NCBI GenBank assembly: GCA_018644745.1 | Contig: JABGPX010000258.1 | Location: 1 to 5,385, forward strand | DNA: 5,385 bases | DNA from: Spirochaetales bacterium | Lineage (GTDB): Bacteria; Spirochaetota; Spirochaetia; ARS1246 | Reading direction: 5' to 3' | Part shown: positions 1-5,385 of the stretch, piece after piece | How positions within the stretch are numbered: position 1 is the first letter of the stretch | Layout: each line of letters opens with the position of its first letter | Translations under genes and position numbers: made by a program | The notes under the pieces: generated by a model | What the model was told of the DNA's origin: nothing | What the model saw: the letters and a program-made list of their open reading frames with translations, nothing else | The model's database searches: none

Positions 1-1
1 G

Positions 2-979
2 ATTTCGCCATACCAGGAGTTGTCGCTTGACTCGTTTTCTGTCGATTATCTTCAATTCCCAAGGCAAACGCTGCTGTACAAAGCCGGGGATTGCGATGAC
101 CTGTCGATACTCTATAACGCACTGCTGGAATCGGCGGGAGTAGAAACGGCGTTTATCACCATTCCCGGGCATATATACATTGCCTTCGCTCTGGAAATGG
201 TGACACGGGAAGCACAATTACTATTCGGTTATGCTGACGATCTGATTTTTAAAAACGAAAAAGTGTGGATTCCACTAGAGGTAACAGCCCTCGATGGTGA
301 TTTCCTGCAGGCCTGGTTTACCGGAGCGCAGGAGTGGCGAACCGCGGTGCAGTCAGGTGACGCCGGATTTATTCCTACTCGTGAAGCTTGGCGCATATAC
401 GAGCCGGTTTGGTACCGGCCGGTTCGAAGGGACGAGAAGTTCGGCGTAGAGCCGCCGGACCTGGACGAGGTGAGCCGGCGTCTGAACCTAACCACCGAGA
501 AGCATATACGGCGCGAAATATCGGTAAAGGTTCAGGAAATCGAAGAAAGAATGGAAGGAAATACCAACACCGAAAAATATACGAACCGAATCGGCTTGGT
601 ATACGCCCGGTATGGACTGCTGGAGGCGGCCGCGGAACAGTTCTCCGACGCCATAGCACAGAACGCCGATTACCTTCCGGCCACGGTTAACCTGGCCAAC
701 ATCCTTTTCCTTCAGGCTTCTTTTGAAGAAGCTCTATCGCAATATGAGAAAGCTTACCAGGCCGCGCCGGAGAACCGCAAAATCGTCCTCAATCTCGCCC
801 AATCCTATTATGAACTCGAACGTTTTGAAGAAGCCGCCCAGATATACACCGAATTGAAAAAAATTGACGGCGTTCTCGCCGAGGAAAACGCCCACCTCGA
901 ATCAAGCTACCTTTTTGCTACCAGAGCAGCCTCCGTCGGGGAGAATCAAAGGGAAATCGAATGGCTGGAAGAAGAATAA
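2..979 (+). CDS. Transglutaminase-like domain protein with TPR repeats (5'-truncated by window edge)
   Basis: The frame is open from base 2 with no stop, and the residues before the TTG at 20 (ISPYQE) continue smoothly into the domain. That TTG is therefore probably internal and the real start lies upstream. Counting from the TTG, residues 15-110 match a transglutaminase/cysteine-peptidase-fold core: Cys25 in GDCDDLS, His51 in PGHIYIAF, and an acidic residue in WIPLEV (Glu87) as the likely third member of the triad. This is followed by FLQAWFTGAQEW, typical of such bacterial proteins. Residues 187-285 form three TPR units (ARYGLLEAAAEQFSDAI, LQASFEEALSQYEKAY, YELERFEEAAQIYTEL), which suggests protein-protein contacts. 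Bacterial relatives are usually exported and are thought to be peptidases or amidases, but the substrate cannot be read here. It overlaps the lipoprotein gene downstream by 19 bases, so the two are probably co-translated. The domain call is firm, the biochemical role is inferred. Confidence 0.88.
   Translation: MSPYQELSLDSFSVDYLQFPRQTLLYKAGDCDDLSILYNALLESAGVETAFITIPGHIYIAFALEMVTREAQLLFGYADDLIFKNEKVWIPLEVTALDGDFLQAWFTGAQEWRTAVQSGDAGFIPTREAWRIYEPVWYRPVRRDEKFGVEPPDLDEVSRRLNLTTEKHIRREISVKVQEIEERMEGNTNTEKYTNRIGLVYARYGLLEAAAEQFSDAIAQNADYLPATVNLANILFLQASFEEALSQYEKAYQAAPENRKIVLNLAQSYYELERFEEAAQIYTELKKIDGVLAEENAHLESSYLFATRAASVGENQREIEWLEEE
948..954 (+). promoter_or_regulatory. Ribosome binding site of the lipoprotein gene, inside the upstream gene
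   Basis: AAAGGGA lies six bases before the ATG at 961 and is embedded in the last codons of the transglutaminase/TPR gene. It fixes the lipoprotein start and fits translational coupling across the 19-base overlap. It is a partial match to the Shine-Dalgarno consensus. Confidence 0.55.
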
Positions 980-2685
980 TTTGCCTGGCACTAATACCTC
1001 TTATCCTTGCCGCCTGCACGGAAAATCTTCTGCAGCTGGTACAGGAGAAGGTGAGCCATGACAGGCAGAAAACCATTACCGAATACTCATTTACCGCTTC
1101 TGCCAATCAAGGTTTAGATGATGATGTCACCGGCGTTATAGAAGAGGATCAGATATTCCTGATTGTTCCCGTCGGAACAGCGCTGACGCATCTTGTCGCG
1201 GATTTTCAGATTGCAGGAAGCGCGGTGTTGGTCGGAACCGTACACCAGGAGAGCGGAACGACCGAAAACGACTTTACCGAGGAGGTCACTTACACCGTCG
1301 AGGCTCTCGACGGCACCACCGCAGCCTTTGTTGTTACTGTAAGGGAGGCTCGGGATAACGCTGAGCTCGAATCGTTGAGTTTGTTAAAATCCGGCGGCGG
1401 CGTAACTTATGAACCTTACCTGGAGCCTGTGTTCAATTCCGCTGTATATGATTATATGTTCTGGGTGCCGAATCAGGTAAGCGGTATCGATCTGCAAGCC
1501 GCCTCCGTGGATACGGATGCGGGTATAACTATCAACGGATCGGCCGCGGGCAGTACGACCTTACTGATCCTGGATGACGGACCTAACAATCTGGAACTTG
1601 TCGTTACGGCCGAGGATGGGCTTACGCAGAGAACCTACACGATCAAGGTCTATCGGGCTCAGGCAATCCCCCGGACAGGATCGGAAACCGCCCTTACCGA
1701 CGGAGAAGACGGCCAGACTCAATACGGCGTCGCTTGGCCGGATCTCCGATTCAGCGATAATTCAGACGGAACGGTAACCGACAGCCTTACCGGTCTTGTA
1801 TGGCTTCAATCCGGCAGCGCGTTCCCCAACTACGAATGGGAAGAGGCCCTTGATGCCGTCCAGGATTTAGAGGACGGATCTGCCGGTTTATCCGATGGCT
1901 CCGCCAAGGGAGACTGGCGTATGCCTAATTTCCTGGAGCTGTACAGCCTGGTGAACAACGTGGACAACAGCCCGGGTACCTGGCTGAATACTCAGGGCTT
2001 TGCGAATATCGGAACCGGATATCCTTACTGGAACTCGACTACCCGCCCCGGGGTTACCAACAACAAGTATTTTATCAGCTTTGCGGACGGATCCGGAGCA
2101 AGCTCGAGCCAGGTAGCTACGAGTGCTCCCGGCCGGGCCATTCTTCCCGTAAGGGGACCGGTGCAGAGCGGAGTGTTATACCCTTCCAAAACCGGGCAAA
2201 CAATAACGTACCGAACCGCGAATGACGCCGACGACGACGGAGCGTTCGAACACGGTATTGAATGGCCGGACCCCCGATTCATTGATCTCGGCGACGGAAC
2301 CATCCTCGACCGGCTGTCCGGGCTTATCTGGGTCGAAGATTGGACCTTAATCTACGACGGCAGCCAAACCTGGAGCCAGGCGCTGACACGGGTCGCTGAC
2401 CTCAAGGATGACGGCATAAACCTTACCGATAATTCCAATCGCGGTGACTGGCGGTTACCGAATATCCGCGAACTGGCAACGCTCCTGAACTACGACGAAG
2501 TGGGAATAGCTGCCTGGCTCGAGTCCTTTGGCTTCGACAACGTGCCTCCGGCGACGGAAGTTTGGTCGTCGACCTCGGTTGGAGCAACCGCCTCCGCTTA
2601 CGGTTTGCACATGTCATCCCTCGACATAAGAGTACTCGGAAAGGGTAGCGGCCACCCGGTTATCGCCGTGCGGACTCTCAGGTAG
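961..2685 (+). CDS. Lipoprotein with Ig/cadherin-like modules and two tandem DUF1566 (Lcl_C) domains
   Basis: This 574-residue protein starts at an ATG preceded by AAAGGGA six bases upstream, inside the end of the preceding gene. Residues 1-19 are a lipoprotein signal: Arg-Arg, a hydrophobic core, then lipobox LAAC with the acylated Cys19, so the protein should be membrane anchored. Residues about 40-128 resemble DUF5018-type Ig-like modules (IVPVGTALTHL, QESGTTENDFT, YTVEALDGT). Residues about 133-233 resemble a cadherin-like beta-sandwich (NSAVYDYMFWVPN, VVTAEDGLTQRTYTIKV). Residues about 237-399 and 408-574 are two DUF1566/Lcl_C domains, each with WPD.RF, a DGT..D.L(T/S)GL(V/I)W strand, GDWR(M/L)PN..EL, a W(N/S)ST motif and a terminal VR motif. 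DUF1566 is named for the C-terminal domain of Legionella Lcl, an adhesin. A surface binding role is inferred and the ligand is unknown. Operon partner: the transglutaminase/TPR gene. Confidence 0.92.
   Translation: MAGRRIICLALIPLILAACTENLLQLVQEKVSHDRQKTITEYSFTASANQGLDDDVTGVIEEDQIFLIVPVGTALTHLVADFQIAGSAVLVGTVHQESGTTENDFTEEVTYTVEALDGTTAAFVVTVREARDNAELESLSLLKSGGGVTYEPYLEPVFNSAVYDYMFWVPNQVSGIDLQAASVDTDAGITINGSAAGSTTLLILDDGPNNLELVVTAEDGLTQRTYTIKVYRAQAIPRTGSETALTDGEDGQTQYGVAWPDLRFSDNSDGTVTDSLTGLVWLQSGSAFPNYEWEEALDAVQDLEDGSAGLSDGSAKGDWRMPNFLELYSLVNNVDNSPGTWLNTQGFANIGTGYPYWNSTTRPGVTNNKYFISFADGSGASSSQVATSAPGRAILPVRGPVQSGVLYPSKTGQTITYRTANDADDDGAFEHGIEWPDPRFIDLGDGTILDRLSGLIWVEDWTLIYDGSQTWSQALTRVADLKDDGINLTDNSNRGDWRLPNIRELATLLNYDEVGIAAWLESFGFDNVPPATEVWSSTSVGATASAYGLHMSSLDIRVLGKGSGHPVIAVRTLR
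1669..2682 (+). repeat. Tandem duplicated DUF1566 domain-coding segments
   Basis: Two domain-length units, about 1669-2157 and 2182-2682, encode the same order of motifs: a TG(S/Q) opening, G(V/I).WPD.RF, DGT..D.L(T/S)GL(V/I)W, GDWR(M/L)PN..EL..L.N, a W(N/S)ST motif and a closing VR motif. The match is at protein level. The DNA has diverged, so this is an old internal duplication or domain shuffling and not a recent direct repeat. Confidence 0.75.
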
Positions 2686-2700
2686 GGGCCACTATACCTG
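2679..2700 (+). other. Short inverted repeat spanning the lipoprotein stop codon
   Basis: CAGGTA (2679-2684) and TACCTG (2695-2700) are perfect inverted copies around a 10-base loop, and the arm contains the start of the TAG stop codon. No T-tract follows and the stem is only 6 bp, so it does not meet the usual form of an intrinsic terminator. It could attenuate read-through into the next gene or be chance. Confidence 0.2.
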
Positions 2701-2719
2701 GATTGATAGACGAGTTACA

Positions 2720-4288
2720 TTGAAGAACATGATGAGAACCGATGAACCAGTGTCATTAACCGGTTTCGGCAGCCGCCGTATTTACTACAATAATTTTGCC
2801 GCTCACCTGCTTAATTCCTATAACCCGAACATGCTCTATCCGGAGCAGCAGCATCGATGGTCGGACGCCGACTGGTGCTCTTGTATCGATATGATCGCCG
2901 ACTTCGGATACAACGTGTTCGAGTTCTGGCTGGTCCCCCGGCTCTTTTGCCGCGAAGCTCTCGAGAGCGATTTCGGCCGCGAGTTCACCCGGCAGATGAA
3001 TGTAGTCTGTCGGCATGCTCATACCCGCGGCGTAAAGGTAGAATATATTTGCAGTCTTGCCACGGTGGGTGATCGATGGCATACATACTGTCCGAATGTG
3101 CCTGCCGAATGGGATGAACTGCTGTACCTGTGGGATCAGTGGACACGGCGTCTGCCCGACGTGGACATTGTCGGGATATTTCCCGGCGATCCCGGTGCCT
3201 GCTCTCGTAATGGGTGTACTGCCCTGACATATATCGACAAAGCATGCGAAGTCGCAGGCTTGGTGAAGCGCAATCAGCCCGCGGCCGAGATTACATTGCA
3301 CACCTGGGGCGCGCCGATCTTTGGCTGGGGAAACATCCAGGGCCCGCCTGAATGGAATGGCGAGTTTATCCAGAGTATTCAGCATACAGCCTGGACATTC
3401 GACAAGGGCCGTGCGGATGCGGCGATGGCACATCTGATCAGTCGATTGCCTGATTTCCCGGAAAGCACATCTGTTGCCATAAATCTTGGATTCAATCCGG
3501 ATGGCGACCCGGAAGGTGACCAGGGCTCCGATGAAGGAGCCAGACAGCGGGCCGAACGCAGTGCAGGAGCGGGATCCGGTGCCGATCAGGACGCCCGCGA
3601 GTGGGCACGCAAGATTGCCCGAACTCACCGTATCGAGACTTGGGATTTCAGCCTGACCGAAGGTGAAAACAATGTGGTCCCTCACTTTCGATTCGAGAGG
3701 CTCTTTGAGCAGCGGCGAAGGGAGCGGGAATCCGCGCCATACAGCGGGGGTATCTGCTTCACTATGTCTCCGATGATCAACCAGCTCTCACTGTGGATGG
3801 CCGCTCAATCTTTCATCAAACCTGACGCGGATCCCGAGACATTGGCGGAAGATTTCTATGAGCGCCTCTTCGGTGTGGAAGGCCGCAAGATCGTGGCATA
3901 TCTTCCTCTGTTCGAAGTAGTAAAGGACTGGGGCAACTATCTTGATATGGATCCTTCAAAGGAGCCGAATTATCATGGCCGTATGCTCGAATTGCGGGAT
4001 CTTCTTATGAAGCTTGAATCAAATGTGGACAATGAGGTTCCCCTGCATCCTTCTCCCGAAACATATCGCGGCGAGCTTTTGTTTTTTGCCCAGCTATTTG
4101 CGGATTTGTCCGGGCCCGAACCGGACTTTGATGAGTTGGCAGAGCGCTACTGGCAAAAGGTTTACGTTATCTACGATGAATTGATGGAGCATGTTGATCC
4201 TCGGCCGCGTTACTCCACTCGCGGTCTTATAGACCGGTTTCGAAGTCCCCATGCCGAAGCTGGTCCGGTGTTGGGAAAGTGGAGCTGA
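2720..4288 (+). CDS. Putative TIM-barrel glycoside hydrolase-like protein, family not recognised
   Basis: This 522-residue protein has no signal peptide and ten cysteines (for example C53, C55, C161, C166, C346), so it is probably cytoplasmic. The N-terminal half alternates strands and helices as in a (beta/alpha)8 glycosidase: FGYNVFEFWLVPR (62-74), RGVKVEYICS (103-112), VDIVGIFPGDPGACSRNGC (148-166), AEITLHTWG (189-197) and SVAINLGFNPDGDP (251-264). Then come RIETWDFSLTEGENNVVPHF (304-323), SGGICFTMSP (342-351) and a helical C-terminus. Candidate catalytic acids are Asp157, Asp261/263, Asp309 and Glu314. Residues about 265-295 are a charged Gly/Asp/Arg-rich insertion. A hydrolase acting on imported oligosaccharides is inferred from the fold style and from the convergent isomerase and sulfatase genes; I cannot name a GH family. 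Start choice is uncertain: TTG 2720 has a GAG core five bases upstream, while ATG 2729 and ATG 2732 lack a good ribosome site. Confidence 0.8.
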   Translation: MKNMMRTDEPVSLTGFGSRRIYYNNFAAHLLNSYNPNMLYPEQQHRWSDADWCSCIDMIADFGYNVFEFWLVPRLFCREALESDFGREFTRQMNVVCRHAHTRGVKVEYICSLATVGDRWHTYCPNVPAEWDELLYLWDQWTRRLPDVDIVGIFPGDPGACSRNGCTALTYIDKACEVAGLVKRNQPAAEITLHTWGAPIFGWGNIQGPPEWNGEFIQSIQHTAWTFDKGRADAAMAHLISRLPDFPESTSVAINLGFNPDGDPEGDQGSDEGARQRAERSAGAGSGADQDAREWARKIARTHRIETWDFSLTEGENNVVPHFRFERLFEQRRRERESAPYSGGICFTMSPMINQLSLWMAAQSFIKPDADPETLAEDFYERLFGVEGRKIVAYLPLFEVVKDWGNYLDMDPSKEPNYHGRMLELRDLLMKLESNVDNEVPLHPSPETYRGELLFFAQLFADLSGPEPDFDELAERYWQKVYVIYDELMEHVDPRPRYSTRGLIDRFRSPHAEAGPVLGKWS

Positions 4289-4292
4289 TTGA

Positions 4293-5183
4293 TTAAGCAG
4301 GACTATTTGCATCGATCCATGTGATAAAACCCTCCGCAAGGCGGTCAAGATTCTCAATAGTCCCGCCGCCGATAACAGGGGAACACATTTCATACACTGC
4401 CCAGCCGTCGAATCCGCCGTCCGCCAAGCCGCGGAAAAAATCTCCGTAGCTGATTTCGCCGGAACCCATGAGGGTAGCTTTCACTGCTCGCGGCTCAATT
4501 CTCTTGTAGTTGACCAGTTCCGGCAGGTAGCGATACCTCGGGAAGGTGAGATAATCGGCGCATATTGTCATAAACATGCGCGGCGCCATGAGCCGCGCCG
4601 AGGCGTAGAGATCCTCGCCCCGCAGGTAGGGCGACCAGGCGTCAAATCCGGCGCGTATGTTTTCCGCTCCCACTGTATCGAGAAGCATATTCAGCTCATC
4701 GGTATGTACGCCGATGTCGTGGTGATTCTGCACCGAAAGCAGGATCCCGTGAGAGCCGGCATCGTCGGCGGCTGCCTGCAGTTCCGCGGTAACCGTGTTC
4801 TCCTGCGACCCCCGGGAAACATCACCTCGATCATAGCCGGTGAAGACCCGCACTATCCTTCCTCCAAGGCGGGAACAGATCGCCGCGCATCGTTGGACAT
4901 AGAGGCGCTGTATCTCAGCGATTGGAATTTCCGCGGGTGCGGGGAGCAGGTAGTCGGTATACGCCGCGAGACCGATCAGTTCGATACCGGTTTCCTGCAG
5001 AGCCGTCTCAATAGAAGTCAGCATAGCTTCGTCTGAATCGATAACAGAGAGATGAGGGCGTTTGGCCATCAGCAGAACCCCTTCGTACCCAAGGTCCTTT
5101 GCTTTGTAGATAAATTCTACGGCGTTCAGTTTGGCCTGCCCCCAGAGTCCGGAGTAGCTGACGGAGAAAATCCCTTTCTTCAT
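4293..5183 (-). CDS. Sugar phosphate isomerase/epimerase-like protein (xylose isomerase-like TIM barrel)
   Basis: A longer frame reaches back to 5210, but the start at 5183 is preferred. GGAGG sits six bases before this ATG, and the protein then begins MKKGIFSVSY at the first barrel strand. The 296 residues are full length for the AP_endonuc_2/xylose isomerase-like family (COG1082 type). Strands are visible at LGYEGVLLMA (31-40), IELIGLAAYTDY (67-78), GGRIVRVFTGYD (107-118), GILLSVQNHHDIGVHTDEL (146-164), IRAGFDAWSP (176-185), MFMTICADYLTFPRYRYLPE (203-222) and GFDGWAVYEMCSP (257-269). Likely metal-site positions are Gln152, Asp181, Cys208/Asp210 and Glu265. Glu is usual at the first position. 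There is no signal peptide, so it is cytoplasmic. Its ATG overlaps the TGA of the upstream sulfatase gene, so it is probably translationally coupled and shares its promoter, which is outside the window. It probably isomerises or epimerises a sugar or sugar derivative; the substrate is unknown. Confidence 0.9.
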   Translation of the reverse strand: MKKGIFSVSYSGLWGQAKLNAVEFIYKAKDLGYEGVLLMAKRPHLSVIDSDEAMLTSIETALQETGIELIGLAAYTDYLLPAPAEIPIAEIQRLYVQRCAAICSRLGGRIVRVFTGYDRGDVSRGSQENTVTAELQAAADDAGSHGILLSVQNHHDIGVHTDELNMLLDTVGAENIRAGFDAWSPYLRGEDLYASARLMAPRMFMTICADYLTFPRYRYLPELVNYKRIEPRAVKATLMGSGEISYGDFFRGLADGGFDGWAVYEMCSPVIGGGTIENLDRLAEGFITWIDANSPA

Positions 5184-5385
5184 ATTGATCCTCCACTTAA
5201 AGGCCCGCAAGCACCTATTCGCATAGGAGGATAGTGGGTTCCTAATAGTGTTTGGTCATGAGTCCTGCGAAGCTCGGCCCAGAGCAGAGCGGTCATCTTT
5301 TTGTAGGTCTTATCAATTTCCCCGGTTTGCGATGCAGAGGAGCGGTGGGCCGGATCACCGACAAGATTAACAAGCTCCTCGGGAT
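5180..5385 (-). CDS. Sulfatase, C-terminal fragment (gene continues beyond the right window edge)
   Basis: Reading the minus strand from the window edge, one frame stays open for 67 codons to a TGA at 5182-5180. It begins PEELVNLVGDPAHR (the split codon before it, xAT, could be Asp). This is the D-P-x-E-x-x-N-L-x-x-D-P signature found near the C-terminus of type I sulfatases of the alkaline-phosphatase superfamily. It continues through a helix (KKMTALLWAELRRTHDQTLL) and ends HYPPMRIGACGPLSGGSI, which resembles the tails of many bacterial sulfatases. The catalytic CxPSR-type formylglycine motif would be far upstream, outside the window, so activity cannot be judged. The stop overlaps the isomerase start as ATGA, so the two genes form an operon. 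Family call from tail motifs only; substrate unknown. Confidence 0.8.
   Translation of the reverse strand, partial: PEELVNLVGDPAHRSSASQTGEIDKTYKKMTALLWAELRRTHDQTLLGTHYPPMRIGACGPLSGGSI
5190..5194 (-). promoter_or_regulatory. Ribosome binding site of the isomerase gene (decides its start)
   Basis: On the minus strand GGAGG stands six bases before the ATG at 5183-5181. This near-ideal Shine-Dalgarno site lies inside the sulfatase coding end. It argues for the start at 5183 over the in-frame ATG at 5210, which has no comparable site. Confidence 0.85.

Noticed and set aside
20..22. TTG at 20 as the true start of the transglutaminase/TPR gene
   Set aside because: The frame is open upstream to the window edge, the domain appears to need more N-terminal sequence, and no convincing signal peptide follows this codon.
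2025..2617. Minus-strand frames opposite the lipoprotein (2025-2303 and 2423-2617)
   Set aside because: Short, Arg/Ser/Pro-rich shadow translations without ribosome sites or domains.
1669..2682. DUF1566 domains as variable-region targets of a diversity-generating retroelement
   Set aside because: Lectin-fold domains can be such targets, but no reverse transcriptase, template repeat or near-identical repeat with adenine-biased changes is present in the window.
2756..3685. Long minus-strand open frame (309 codons) antisense to the glycosidase-like gene
   Set aside because: The translation has no recognisable domain, is rich in Cys/Arg/Pro/Ile in patterns typical of a reverse-frame shadow, lacks a good ribosome site, and lies wholly opposite a well-structured coding gene.
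4704..5036. Plus-strand frame opposite the isomerase gene
   Set aside because: It lies entirely antisense to a confidently assigned gene and shows no domain character or ribosome site.
5184..5210. Upstream ATG at 5210 as the isomerase start
   Set aside because: The extra nine residues (MRAFKWRIN) are not part of the barrel, and the strong GGAGG site is spaced for the ATG at 5183, which also forms the ATGA junction with the sulfatase.

Overview
The window (5385 bases, moderately GC-rich, gene-dense) holds three complete and two edge-truncated protein-coding genes. No RNA genes, CRISPR arrays, insertion sequences or integrase genes were seen, and no gene-free stretch exceeds 300 bases. The best guess for the host is a free-living or environmental spirochaete. 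The clues are a lipoprotein that stacks Ig-like/cadherin-like domains in front of tandem DUF1566 (Lcl_C) domains, a transglutaminase-like/TPR protein beside it, and sulfatase plus sugar-isomerase genes. This assignment rests on protein style only, and other marine or sediment Gram-negatives remain possible.

Layout, left to right. (1) Bases 1-979, plus strand: the 3' part of a transglutaminase-like cysteine-peptidase-fold protein with three C-terminal TPR repeats. Its start lies upstream of the window. (2) Bases 961-2685, plus strand: a 574-residue lipoprotein whose start overlaps gene 1 by 19 bases. It carries a lipobox, two Ig-like modules and two tandem DUF1566 domains. (3) Bases 2720-4288, plus strand: a 522-residue cytoplasmic protein of TIM-barrel glycosidase character with a conserved-looking PGDPGAC segment and no family I can name. 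(4) Bases 4293-5183, minus strand: a sugar phosphate isomerase/epimerase-like TIM-barrel protein, tail-to-tail with gene 3 across only 4 bases. (5) Bases 5180-5385, minus strand: the C-terminal 67 residues of a sulfatase whose TGA stop overlaps the ATG of gene 4 in an ATGA junction. It has no start codon in the window and is easy to miss.

Working model. Genes 1-2 form a translationally linked cell-envelope pair, probably periplasmic or surface exposed. Genes 5-4 form a minus-strand operon (sulfatase, then isomerase) that converges on gene 3. Together genes 3-5 look like part of a sulfated-carbohydrate utilisation locus: desulfation, glycoside cleavage and sugar isomerisation or epimerisation. 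The most interesting unknown is gene 3, a putative glycosidase of undefined family with a charged, low-complexity insertion. A more speculative link is that the DUF1566 domains of gene 2 are related to the C-terminal domain of Legionella Lcl, a glycosaminoglycan-binding adhesin, so the lipoprotein could bind the glycans that the neighbouring genes process.
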